A stretch of 64,000 nucleotides of DNA from an uncultured Lachnospiraceae bacterium (GTDB lineage: Bacteria; Bacillota; Clostridia; Lachnospirales; Lachnospiraceae), in the NCBI GenBank assembly GCA_905199445.1, contig CAJKGK010000018.1, positions 6,491-70,490 on the forward strand, read 5' to 3'. Below, in pieces: positions 18,024-26,680 of this stretch (position 1 is its first letter; every line of letters begins with the position of its first letter). Made by a program: the position numbers and the translations under genes. The notes under the pieces were generated by a model, which was not told the origin of the DNA, made no database searches, and saw nothing but the letters and a program-made list of their open reading frames with translations.

Positions 18024-18052
18024 AATATAGCACACTTTTTCAGAAAAAGCAA
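18024..18052 (-). promoter_or_regulatory. Promoter upstream of the 17.9 kb leader
   Basis: On the minus strand TTGCTT and TATATT are separated by 17 bases with a TGTGC extension before the -10. Expected start near 18017. Confidence 0.6.
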
Positions 18053-18105
18053 GACCCAATAAAATATTGTCTGTTAAATTCCCAAAATAATATTTTTATT
18101 TTAGA

Positions 18106-19602
18106 TTATTTATAAAAAACACTTCCCAGCTGCAGCTCTTTTTTAAACTGACGAATCTTTGTATCTTCATCAATATAAACAGCCTCAATACCCATAGCAG
18201 CGGCCCAGTCCCCCATCTGTTCGGCCGTCAGATCATAAGAGAAAGCCGTATGATGAGCGCCGCCGGCCAAAATCCAGGCTTCGGCTCCGGTATACAGATC
18301 CGGCTTGGGTGTCCAGAAGGCTGTAGCCACCGGAAGCTTAGGCATCGGCTTTTCTACTTTCTTACACTCCACCTCATTAATAATGAGACGGAAACGGCTG
18401 CCCAGGTCAACCAAAGATGTGGCCACAGCCGGTCCGGTCTTTGATGTAAATACCAGTCTGGCCGGATCTTCACGATCACCCATACTTAAAGGCTGAACCT
18501 TGATAGCAATAGGGCCTTCGGAAATTGTGGGACATACTTCCAGCATATGTGCCTGTAAAATTCCTTCCTTACCCGGCACAAGATTATAGGTATAATCCTC
18601 CATAAAAGATGTTCCTTTGGCATCTTTCATGCCAGCGGTCATAATCTTCATCAGGCGTACCATGGCAGCGGTCTTCCAGTCTCCCTCGCCGCCGAATCCA
18701 TAGCCTTTTTCCATAAGACGCTGAATAGCCAGTCCCGGAAGCTGCTTTAAAGCACCCAGATCTCCGAAATGGGTGACAATAGCCTGGTAATTTTTTTCCT
18801 CAAGAAAACGTTCAAATCCCAGCTCTATCTGGGCCTGAACAGCAACATGACGACGGAATTCATCCGCATCTCTGCCTTCCAGTAAGATCTCATATCGATC
18901 ATAATATTCTTCTACAAGAGCATTGGTATCCGCCTGAGAAACGGCCTCCACAGCCTGGACGATTTCATTTACCGGATAGGCGTCGACTTCCCATCCAAAT
19001 TTAATCTGAGCCTCAACTTTATCGCCATCCGTAACCGCCACATTACGCATATTATCGGCCACACGCATGACCCGAATATGGCTGCTTTCCATGATTCCCA
19101 CAGCCGTACGCATCCATGATCCGATCTTTTCCACAACCGCAGGATCGCTCCAGTGTCCCACAACAACTTTACGCTCAATCCCCATACGGCTGACAATGTG
19201 GCCATATTCACGATCTCCGTGTGCAGATTGATTTTCGTTCATAAAATCCATGTCAATCGTATCATATGGAATTTCCTGATTAAACTGCGTGTGTAAATGC
19301 AAAAGTGGCTTTCTGTATTCCTGAAGCCCCAAAATCCAGGATTTTGCCGGTGAAAATGTATGCATCCATGTAATCACGCCTGCACAATGCGCATCAGCAT
19401 TCGCCTCATTAAAAGTTCTGCGAATCACCTCATTTGTAATCATTGTTGGTTTCAGAACAACCTCATAAGGCAAAATCCCCGTCTTATTCAACGCATCAAC
19501 AATAATTCTGGAATGTTGGGCAACTTTTTCAAGACACTCGTCTCCATATAAATCCTGAGAACCTGTAGCAAACCAGAACTTGTAATTTTTAAGTGCTTTC
19601 AT
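18106..19602 (-). CDS. araA: L-arabinose isomerase
   Basis: Interconverts L-arabinose and L-ribulose, the first step of arabinose use. The 498-residue cytoplasmic enzyme has the family opening FWFATGSQDLYG, the segment THFGDLGALKQLPGLAIQRL, GFGGEGDWKTAA with the catalytic region, and the C-terminal AHHTAFSYDL. AAGGAGG precedes the ATG by 8 bases. araB and araD are not neighbours in this window, so the gene stands alone behind its own promoter and operator (19632-19688). The AraR-type repressor gene is about 24 kb away at 43297. Confidence 0.97.
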   Translation of the reverse strand: MKALKNYKFWFATGSQDLYGDECLEKVAQHSRIIVDALNKTGILPYEVVLKPTMITNEVIRRTFNEANADAHCAGVITWMHTFSPAKSWILGLQEYRKPLLHLHTQFNQEIPYDTIDMDFMNENQSAHGDREYGHIVSRMGIERKVVVGHWSDPAVVEKIGSWMRTAVGIMESSHIRVMRVADNMRNVAVTDGDKVEAQIKFGWEVDAYPVNEIVQAVEAVSQADTNALVEEYYDRYEILLEGRDADEFRRHVAVQAQIELGFERFLEEKNYQAIVTHFGDLGALKQLPGLAIQRLMEKGYGFGGEGDWKTAAMVRLMKIMTAGMKDAKGTSFMEDYTYNLVPGKEGILQAHMLEVCPTISEGPIAIKVQPLSMGDREDPARLVFTSKTGPAVATSLVDLGSRFRLIINEVECKKVEKPMPKLPVATAFWTPKPDLYTGAEAWILAGGAHHTAFSYDLTAEQMGDWAAAMGIEAVYIDEDTKIRQFKKELQLGSVFYK

Positions 19603-19631
19603 TATAAAATCCTCCTTTATAAAAAGATTTT

Positions 19632-19661
19632 ACAACTTGTACGGATATGCCTACAAGTTGT
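19632..19661. promoter_or_regulatory. Operator-like palindrome on the araA promoter (candidate AraR site)
   Basis: Perfect 10-base arms ACAACTTGTA and TACAAGTTGT with a 10-base spacer. It starts at the last base of the -10 element and covers the expected start point, the position of a repressor. The left arm with its next bases (CTTGTACG) resembles an AraR half-site, though the spacing is wider than the Bacillus consensus. Confidence 0.6.
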
Positions 19662-19688
19662 TTATAACTGTACCCAATCCATGTCCAA
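19661..19688 (-). promoter_or_regulatory. araA: araA promoter
   Basis: On the minus strand TTGGAC and TATAAA are separated by 16 bases, about 58 bases before the araA start codon. Confidence 0.6.
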
Positions 19689-19708
19689 TCAGCAAAATTA
19701 AAGTTTTC

Positions 19709-19745
19709 CAAAAAAAATCCCCGAAGATCGGGAAATCTTCGGGGA
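19709..19745 (-). terminator. Intrinsic terminator of the alcohol dehydrogenase gene
   Basis: On the minus strand arms TCCCCGAAGAT and ATCTTCGGGGA with a 6-base loop followed by eight T residues, about 110 bases beyond the stop codon at 19857. Confidence 0.92.
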
Positions 19746-19856
19746 GGTGACCGGGAAATGAGGAGTTTATTCCCGGCCCATGCACAATTTTCACTTTGGG
19801 ATTTATTTCAATCTGATGGCTGGCTAGTATGCCATCAAACAAAATAGCAAACGGAA

Positions 19857-21038
19857 TTAAAAATCAACTTCTGTACCGTAGTATGTACAGGTCAGCAGTT
19901 TTTCCATCTCTGCAGGTGTGATTGCTCTTGGGTTGGAACCTGTGCATGCATCGCCTACAGCCAGTTCTGCAATCTTAGCAACCTTTTCTTTAAATTCTTC
20001 TTCAACAATGCCGAATTCTTTCAGGGTTTTCGGAATGTTTAATGCAACATTATATGCATCAATCTTATCACAGAGTGCTTTCACAAGTGCGTCTTCACTG
20101 TCACCTTCAAGACCTACAAACTTTGCAATAGCTGCATATCTGCTCTTTGCCACAGCATCCTTTGCATTGTATTTAATAACATAAGGCAGGTAAATGGCAT
20201 TGGCACATCCGTGAGGAATATGTCCTGTGGAGAACGCTGCACCAGTTTTGTGAGCCATGGAATGAACAATACCAAGCAGCGCATTGGAAAATGCCATACC
20301 GGCCAGACACTGTGCATAGTGCATCTGCTCTCTGGAAGCCATATCACCGCCATAAGATTTTTTAAGTTCATCAAATACCATCTGAATAGCCTTTAAAGCT
20401 AATGGATCTGTAAATGGAGAGTTTAAAGTGGAGACATATGCTTCAATTGCATGTGTTAAAGCATCCATACCAGTGTGGGCTGTCAGCTTTGCAGGCATTG
20501 TTTCAGCCAGTTCAGGGTCAACAATCGCAACATCCGGTGTGATATTAAAGTCTGCCAGAGGATATTTGATGCCTTTCGCATAATCAGTAATTACAGAAAA
20601 TGCCGTAACTTCTGTAGCAGTTCCGGATGTAGACGGAATTGCAAGGAATTTGGCCTTCTGTCTTAATGTTGGGAAAGAGAACGGCTGAATGATTTCTTCA
20701 AAAGAAGTCTCCGGATATTCATAGAATACCCACATTGCCTTGGCTGCATCGATCGGTGAACCGCCGCCCATGGCAATAATCCAGTCCGGTTCAAATTCTC
20801 TCATCACTGCCGCACCGGACATTACTGTTTCAACAGATGGATCCGGCTCAACGTTTTCAATTAATTTTGCTTCAACACCTGCTTCATTCAGGTATGCAAG
20901 CACTTTATCTACAAAGCCGAAGCGTTTCATGGAACCGCCGCCCAGAACGACTACAGCCTTTTTGCCTTCTAATGTTTTTAAATGTTCAAGTGATCCTTTA
21001 CCATAGTATAAATCTCTTGGTAATGTAAATCTCATCAT
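19857..21038 (-). CDS. Iron-containing (group III) alcohol dehydrogenase
   Basis: NAD(P)H-linked reduction of aldehydes to alcohols, a fermentative redox sink. The 393-residue protein has the nucleotide-binding MGGGSPIDAAKAM, the PSTSGTATEVT motif, and the metal-binding DALTHAIEAY and HSMAHKTGAAF...GHIPHG histidine segments of the Fe-ADH family. Butanol/ethanol dehydrogenases are the closest in style. AGGAGG lies 10 bases before the ATG. It is monocistronic with its own terminator. A Rex-like site lies about 105 bases upstream and a PucR-type regulator is divergent, suggesting redox and substrate control. Confidence 0.92.
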   Translation of the reverse strand: MMRFTLPRDLYYGKGSLEHLKTLEGKKAVVVLGGGSMKRFGFVDKVLAYLNEAGVEAKLIENVEPDPSVETVMSGAAVMREFEPDWIIAMGGGSPIDAAKAMWVFYEYPETSFEEIIQPFSFPTLRQKAKFLAIPSTSGTATEVTAFSVITDYAKGIKYPLADFNITPDVAIVDPELAETMPAKLTAHTGMDALTHAIEAYVSTLNSPFTDPLALKAIQMVFDELKKSYGGDMASREQMHYAQCLAGMAFSNALLGIVHSMAHKTGAAFSTGHIPHGCANAIYLPYVIKYNAKDAVAKSRYAAIAKFVGLEGDSEDALVKALCDKIDAYNVALNIPKTLKEFGIVEEEFKEKVAKIAELAVGDACTGSNPRAITPAEMEKLLTCTYYGTEVDF

Positions 21039-21142
21039 GGTAAATACGCCTCCTGTAAAATACGATGTATCGTTGCTTTGCCCGTATCAGGGCCTTTTCG
21101 GGTATCGTCTTTATTTTTTTAACGCAGGCTTAGTCTAACATA

Positions 21143-21160
21143 TTGTTAAAATAAAAACAA
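21143..21160. promoter_or_regulatory. Rex-like operator and overlapping 14-base inverted repeat upstream of the alcohol dehydrogenase
   Basis: TTGTTAAAATAAAAACAA has the 18-base TTGTTAA-N4-TTAACAA layout of a Rex site with two mismatches in the right half. It overlaps a larger perfect inverted repeat with arms AAAATAAAAACAAT (21148-21161) and ATTGTTTTTATTTT (21172-21185). Confidence 0.45.
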
Positions 21161-21234
21161 TATATTCATAAATTGTTTTTATTTTAGTACAATCCTCCAT
21201 ACTTACCAAACTGTTACTCTTTATATTTCAGCCA

Positions 21235-21258
21235 TTTATCGTTAAACTTTATCGTTAA
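21235..21258. promoter_or_regulatory. Tandem direct repeat upstream of the PucR-type regulator
   Basis: Two exact copies of TTTATCGTTAA with a 13-base period, ending 26 bases before the -35 element at 21284. The spacing suggests a protein binding site for a regulator using direct repeats. Confidence 0.4.
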
Positions 21259-21283
21259 TCAATTAACACCCTATCTATTTTTC

Positions 21284-21312
21284 TTGCATGGCACTTTTGC
21301 AAATGATACACT
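21284..21312 (+). promoter_or_regulatory. Promoter of the PucR-type regulator
   Basis: TTGCAT and TACACT separated by 17 bases. The predicted start near 21319 supports the internal ATG at 21356 as the true start codon. Confidence 0.55.
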
Positions 21313-21355
21313 AGGATCAATACCATTAATGAATGAAAGAAAGGTGAAGCTTCTC

Positions 21356-23023
21356 ATGATACAGTCCATCCGGCTTTTAACAGATCATCCGGATCTTAAA
21401 ATTATTAAATCCCATATCGGAGCCCAGGAATATGAAGCCATCCAATACCTGACGCTGCTCACCGACATGGACACTGACAATCCTGGCAACAACCATCTTT
21501 TTTCTAAATTTCCCCAGACGCCCGGCGGTTGGATCGGCACCTGTAAGCAGATGCTTCCCCTTATAAAACACTATATTCAGCAAACAGGCACGCATCCGTG
21601 TCAGGCAGTGCCTTTGTTTATCGTCTGCAGCCGGGGCACCGCCCAAAGTCAGGACTGTGACCAAAATCTTTTAAATAATTTAAATGATTTTGCAGGGATA
21701 GACCCCCGCACCCAGCTTCCAGCCTTTAACCTGCTCCAGATTTACGGTCATCCGGTATATATTATGAACAAAATCCATGAAATATGGGGATTTTACAGCC
21801 GTTTTACCCGCCTGCTTGACCAGAGCAGAAAGGAACAAATGCCCCTTTCCACAATCATAAAAAACGCCGGGCAGATGCTTCATCTGCCTCTGGCGTTATT
21901 AAACGTTGGCTTTTCGCTCATTGCCCAATATGATCTTGACAAACGCCCATTTAAGGCAGGACAGATGATCCTTGAAAAAAATTACCTTACCCCCGACCAA
22001 ATTCAGGAAATCAAAAACGACGGGCACACCTACTTTGAAGCCATACGCCGGGGTGTTAGTTCCCTGGCCTATCTGGTTACGGATGATACCTATCTTGCAT
22101 CTGATACAAAACTGTATTTATCGGATCTTATACGGACTGTCCGCGACTGTATTTTTCGCCCCAGCACTCAGCCCGGCTTAAACCACCGCATCGAATTTGA
22201 ACAGCTGATCCATGACATGATTCATATGCGTATATCCAGCTATGATGAAATCAACCATCGGCTGAAAATGATTCACTTCAACTCGAATACCTGGTTTTGC
22301 TGTATGGTCATTTCCAATAAGCAAAAAGAACAGCTCTGCCCTTTAAGCCCTCTGATACCGCCGCTGCATTCGTTTTTCCCTCACGGAGAGTTTGCCATTT
22401 TCCAGCACATGATTGTTGCCTGGCTTCCCCAGACGGATGTAAAAAACCTCCGGCAAATTCCCGGAGGTTTTGAAACTTATATAAAAAATCACAGGCTAAA
22501 CGCAGGCGTTTCAACCATTGCCACCCACATGGATCAATTCAGAACCTTTTTTATTATGGCTTGTCAGGCCATTAAATTTGGAACAGTATTTGCACCTGAC
22601 CCGGACGACCCACCGATTTATTTTTTTGAGGATTACAGAATCTATCATCTGATTGATTTATGCCGCAAAGGTTTTTCCAAAACCTACCACCACGAGAATC
22701 TGATTTATATGTGCCATCCCCTGATGATCCGCCTGCTTAAATTTGACCGGGAACATCACACAAATTATGTACAGCTGCTTTCTGTTTACTTAAAAGAGAA
22801 CTGTAATCTGTCTAAAACAGCCCGGGTCATGAACTTCCATCGAAATACAATGATGAATAAAATAACCAAAATCGAGGAAATCCTGGATACTCACCTCACG
22901 GATCCCAACCTGAACCAGCTTCTGCTTTTATCATGCAAAATCCTGGAATATATGGATGTCTATCTGAAAAAAGATATCTTCTCCTATGAGCTTGCCGAAA
23001 ACCCTACACCGCTCACCGTGTAA
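21356..23023 (+). CDS. PucR family transcriptional regulator
   Basis: A 555-residue regulator. Its last about 60 residues carry the PucR C-terminal helix-turn-helix: YLKENCNLSKTARVMNFHRNT followed by LxKIEEILD-like MNKITKIEEILD. The long N-terminal part has no domain I can name with confidence. The frame opens at 21284, inside the promoter; AAAGGTGA lies 8 bases before ATG 21356. It is divergent from the iron alcohol dehydrogenase and probably regulates it. The 3' end overlaps the convergent MATE gene by 11 bases. Confidence 0.8.
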   Translation: MIQSIRLLTDHPDLKIIKSHIGAQEYEAIQYLTLLTDMDTDNPGNNHLFSKFPQTPGGWIGTCKQMLPLIKHYIQQTGTHPCQAVPLFIVCSRGTAQSQDCDQNLLNNLNDFAGIDPRTQLPAFNLLQIYGHPVYIMNKIHEIWGFYSRFTRLLDQSRKEQMPLSTIIKNAGQMLHLPLALLNVGFSLIAQYDLDKRPFKAGQMILEKNYLTPDQIQEIKNDGHTYFEAIRRGVSSLAYLVTDDTYLASDTKLYLSDLIRTVRDCIFRPSTQPGLNHRIEFEQLIHDMIHMRISSYDEINHRLKMIHFNSNTWFCCMVISNKQKEQLCPLSPLIPPLHSFFPHGEFAIFQHMIVAWLPQTDVKNLRQIPGGFETYIKNHRLNAGVSTIATHMDQFRTFFIMACQAIKFGTVFAPDPDDPPIYFFEDYRIYHLIDLCRKGFSKTYHHENLIYMCHPLMIRLLKFDREHHTNYVQLLSVYLKENCNLSKTARVMNFHRNTMMNKITKIEEILDTHLTDPNLNQLLLLSCKILEYMDVYLKKDIFSYELAENPTPLTV

Positions 23024-24365
23024 CTGTGCGCAGCCACTTTCCTTTTACAAGGCGGAAGGAACACCATATGGATTTAATCACCCAGTCCGCTTTCAGGCAC
23101 ACATAAATCCAGAAGGCCGGAACATGGAACACAAGCCCTGCCAGATAGCCCAGAGGAATGGACACAAGCCACAAAAACAAAATATCCGCCACCATGAGAA
23201 AACGGGTATCTCCGCCGCCTCTCAGCACACCTTTGGTAAGTACAGACTGAATAGACTGGAAGATAACCATTAAAGCCACAGCCATCATCAGCTGGTCCGC
23301 AATAGCCACTGTTTCCGGTGTAATATTAAAGCCACTGACCACAATCGGACAGATTGCCAGAATAATACCGCCGGCCAGAAGACCGATGATCACGGCAAGT
23401 CCCAAAAATGTAATGCCCTGCCTGTAAGCCTTGTCTGTCTGTCCCTCCCCAAGGGTATTGCCTGTGATCACACTGGAGGCATTGGAAATCCCCTGAGTAA
23501 ACACCGTGGACATTCTGACGACCTGGGCCACAATGGCATTGGCGGCCACAAAAGATGCACCGATATGTCCCATAATTATCGAAACCATTGTATTGCCAAC
23601 CCCCAGAAGGCTGTCCGAAATCAGCACAGGAATACAATAAGTCATATACAGTCTTAAATGGTCTGTACATTTCATAAAGAAGTCTTTGAGACGATATCGA
23701 ATTTTTTTGTCCACAAAGAAAAAATATCCCGCAATCACAGCCATTTCCGTGAAACGGGCAATCACCGTTCCCAAAGCTGCGCCGGCAATCTCAAGCCGGG
23801 GCGCTCCCAGTTTTCCGAATATAAATACCCAGTTGAAAAATATGTTGACAAAAAATACGGCGATGGATGTAAGCAGCGGCAGCCGTACCTCCCGCATGGA
23901 GCGCAAAATCGCCGTCAGTGTCAGCGACAGGCCGGTTGGTATATAGGTGAGCACACTGACTTTAAAATACAAAGATCCCATTTCAATAATCGCCGGATCA
24001 TTAGTGTAAACTTTCATAATCTGTTCTGACCACAAAAAAGTGACAACCGTAAATATTAAAGAAATCCCCAGGCAAAGCCTTAGCATAATCGTCACAACCT
24101 TTTTAAAGGCCGTAATATTTTTAGCGCCCCAGTACTGAGCCGTCAAAACGACAGCACCATATCCCATACCCATACACATAATATGAAAAATATTAATAAA
24201 CTCATTAGCCAAAGACGACCCTGACAGCTGAGTTTCGCCAAAAGACCCCAGCATCAGCGTATCCATCATATTCACGCCGATGGTAATCAGACTCTGAAGC
24301 ACAACCGGCACCGCAATACGTACTGTATTGGCATAAAAAAAACGATCCCGGACAAAAATCTGCAT
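23013..24365 (-). CDS. MATE family efflux transporter
   Basis: A 450-residue membrane exporter, second MATE protein of the window. It opens FFYANTVRIAVPVVLQSLITIGVNMMDTLMLG, with 12 hydrophobic segments. It resembles the other MATE gene only at family level and belongs to a different subgroup judging from its N-terminus. AAGGAGG precedes the ATG. Substrate unknown. Confidence 0.88.
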   Translation of the reverse strand: MQIFVRDRFFYANTVRIAVPVVLQSLITIGVNMMDTLMLGSFGETQLSGSSLANEFINIFHIMCMGMGYGAVVLTAQYWGAKNITAFKKVVTIMLRLCLGISLIFTVVTFLWSEQIMKVYTNDPAIIEMGSLYFKVSVLTYIPTGLSLTLTAILRSMREVRLPLLTSIAVFFVNIFFNWVFIFGKLGAPRLEIAGAALGTVIARFTEMAVIAGYFFFVDKKIRYRLKDFFMKCTDHLRLYMTYCIPVLISDSLLGVGNTMVSIIMGHIGASFVAANAIVAQVVRMSTVFTQGISNASSVITGNTLGEGQTDKAYRQGITFLGLAVIIGLLAGGIILAICPIVVSGFNITPETVAIADQLMMAVALMVIFQSIQSVLTKGVLRGGGDTRFLMVADILFLWLVSIPLGYLAGLVFHVPAFWIYVCLKADWVIKSIWCSFRLVKGKWLRTVTR

Positions 24366-24553
24366 AAAAATTCCTCCTTCACAACTTGTTTTTTATTTTA
24401 TCAGATTTCCGACAGAGAACTTAATAGGTATTGTATATATAAATTACAAATATTATTGGGCAGAGTGCATATTGATTTTTTAAATTTGTCTCGTAAAAAT
24501 CGCAATTTTGTAGTACAATCATATTTATCAAATTTATTTAGGGGGATTTTAAT

Positions 24554-26530
24554 ATGGAGCATAAGCCTTATATTCTTCCGGTACCGCAGGATTTTTCCTA
24601 TGCCCCGGAGATTACTTTTGCGCTGCACAGATGCCGTCACATCGTCCTGTGCATCAGCGCCTGCGGATGTGCCAGACAGTCATCAAGCCTTTTTAACCAT
24701 GCCCGGCTCCTGCAAAAATCAGTTAAAGAAATGACTGGTATACAAATTCCGGTTATTACCGGTACCTGTGATCCGGACAAAATTTCCAATAACCTGCCGC
24801 ACAGTCACTGGGACGGCGGGGATATTTTTCTTATGACGGATGCACAGCTGGATGCCCACAGTCACTGCCTGACAATTGACCATGACCGTATTGTCATTAA
24901 GGGGCATGAGCCCGTGGATGTGCTTTATGCCATCCAGTCTTTGCGACAGCTGATTTCCCAGCAGGGTGCCCTGCTTCACGGTGTACGGATTACAGACTAT
25001 CCTGCGCTGCTTCACAGAGGTTTTTATCATGATGCCACCAGAGGCCGTATTCCTGACCTGAAAGCCCTCAAAAAACTGGCAGACCGATGCAGCTATTACA
25101 AAATCAATGAACTGCAGTTTTATGTGGAGCACAGCTACCTTTTCAAGGGCTGCAGCGAAGTCTGGCGGGATGAGACGCCGCTCACAGCTGAGGAAATCAT
25201 GGAATTTGACAGCTATTGTCAAAATCTGGGCATTGACCTGATTCCATCGATCTCCACTTTCGGCCATTTATATAAAATGCTGGAAACAAAAACATTTTCA
25301 CCGCTATGCGAGCTTGAGGATGCAGGAGGACATCCATTCTCCTTTGCCAACCGTATGGCCCATCATACGCTGGATGCCTCAAATCCCCAAACCCTTGAAC
25401 TGATCAAGGACAGAATTGATGAATATATGTCCCTGTTCTCATCCAGATATTTTAATATCTGTGCCGATGAGACCTTTGATATCGGCTGTGGCCGTACGAA
25501 GGAACTGGTGGAAACACTGGGCAAGGAGGAAGTCTACATCCGGTTTATTAAAGTTTTATGCGACCACGTCGCCGCCCGGGGAAAAATTCCTATGTTCTGG
25601 GGTGATATTATTGTTTCTGCACCGGAGAAAACTGCGGTTTTACCAAAAGAAACGATCTGTCTGAACTGGGGCTATGCCCCCAACCAGGATGATCGCTCCG
25701 TGAAGGCCTTCCAGTCTGCCGGTGTGAAGCAGTACCTGTGTCCAGGTGTACAGGGCTGGAACAGCCTGATTAACCTTATGCCGGACGCTTACGAGAATAT
25801 TTCCCGGATGTGCAGCTACGCCTTTAAATACAACGCCCAGGGCATTTTAAATACAGACTGGGGCGACATGGGACATCCCAACCATCCGGATTTCTCTGCC
25901 TTTGGCCTGATTCTTGGCGCCGCACTTTCCTGGAACCGTGACACGCTTTCCTTTGAGGATGCCTGCCGTCAGGTATCGGTGCTTGAATACCGGGATACCA
26001 GCGAAACTGTGATGACACTTATTTCACAGTTATCCACAAAGGCTGTGATGAACTGGACAACAGCCGTACTGTTCAAAGAAAATACCCAGGGATACTTTAA
26101 AGGCAGCGCCTTTGAACAATATTATGGCAGCCAGATTGAAAAAATGCTGGAAAGGGCCACACCCGAAAAGATCCGTCAGATCAACAGTGAAATCGATGAA
26201 TTGTCAGACCGGCTGTCAGCCTGCCTGATTCATGTACCGGAAAAAGTAAAATATACCATCAACTGCTTCCTTAACGGCGCCCAGGGGCAGCGTATTTTAA
26301 ACCGTATTGCCCAGCATATCTATGAAGTTCAGAAAGCATCACCGTCCTGTACGGCCTGTGCATCCCAAAATCAGGAAAACAGCAGAGCTGCACGTCATCA
26401 GACAGCCGTTGATCTTGAAACCTGGTTTATGGATTATAAAGATATATGGAGAAGTCAGGGCAAGGAAGCCGACCTTTACAGAATTCAAAATGTGATCAAC
26501 TGGTACGGCGACTGGCTGAGAGAACAGTAA
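24554..26530 (+). CDS. Beta-N-acetylhexosaminidase, glycoside hydrolase family 20
   Basis: Releases terminal GlcNAc or GalNAc from glycans. The 658-residue protein has an N-terminal GH20b-like domain (about 1-150), then the catalytic barrel starting RGFYHDATRGRIPDL. The catalytic Asp-Glu pair is in FNICADETFDIG, and the substrate-stacking Trp motifs (LNWGYAP, ILNTDWGDMGH) follow. There is no signal peptide or membrane anchor, so it acts in the cytoplasm on imported oligosaccharides. A GGGGG ribosome site precedes the ATG. It is monocistronic and ends before a long hairpin. The nagBA operon about 29 kb away could use its product. Confidence 0.9.
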   Translation: MEHKPYILPVPQDFSYAPEITFALHRCRHIVLCISACGCARQSSSLFNHARLLQKSVKEMTGIQIPVITGTCDPDKISNNLPHSHWDGGDIFLMTDAQLDAHSHCLTIDHDRIVIKGHEPVDVLYAIQSLRQLISQQGALLHGVRITDYPALLHRGFYHDATRGRIPDLKALKKLADRCSYYKINELQFYVEHSYLFKGCSEVWRDETPLTAEEIMEFDSYCQNLGIDLIPSISTFGHLYKMLETKTFSPLCELEDAGGHPFSFANRMAHHTLDASNPQTLELIKDRIDEYMSLFSSRYFNICADETFDIGCGRTKELVETLGKEEVYIRFIKVLCDHVAARGKIPMFWGDIIVSAPEKTAVLPKETICLNWGYAPNQDDRSVKAFQSAGVKQYLCPGVQGWNSLINLMPDAYENISRMCSYAFKYNAQGILNTDWGDMGHPNHPDFSAFGLILGAALSWNRDTLSFEDACRQVSVLEYRDTSETVMTLISQLSTKAVMNWTTAVLFKENTQGYFKGSAFEQYYGSQIEKMLERATPEKIRQINSEIDELSDRLSACLIHVPEKVKYTINCFLNGAQGQRILNRIAQHIYEVQKASPSCTACASQNQENSRAARHQTAVDLETWFMDYKDIWRSQGKEADLYRIQNVINWYGDWLREQ

Positions 26531-26584
26531 CAAAAAAATGTCCTTAAAGGGTTATCAACACCTGCGGATATTTAACCCTTGATC

Positions 26585-26664
26585 TATAAACAAGAGACAG
26601 TCCCATAAAATTCAGTTTTTTTCAAAACCCTGAATTTGTACAGGACTGTCTCTTGTTGTTTATA
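26585..26664. terminator. Long inverted repeat between GH20 and the sortase gene (bidirectional terminator)
   Basis: Outer arms ACAAGAGACAGTCC and GGACTGTCTCTTGT enclose an inner ATTCAG / CTGAAT stem, so about 80 bases fold into one hairpin between two convergent genes. It probably terminates both; its length and symmetry would also fit the remnant of a palindromic mobile repeat. Confidence 0.7.
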
Positions 26665-26680
26665 CCTTATCTTTAAATTT

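Noticed and set aside
24401..24640. 79-codon minus-strand frame upstream of the second MATE gene
   Set aside because: Overlaps the GH20 start and has no ribosome site; probably chance.
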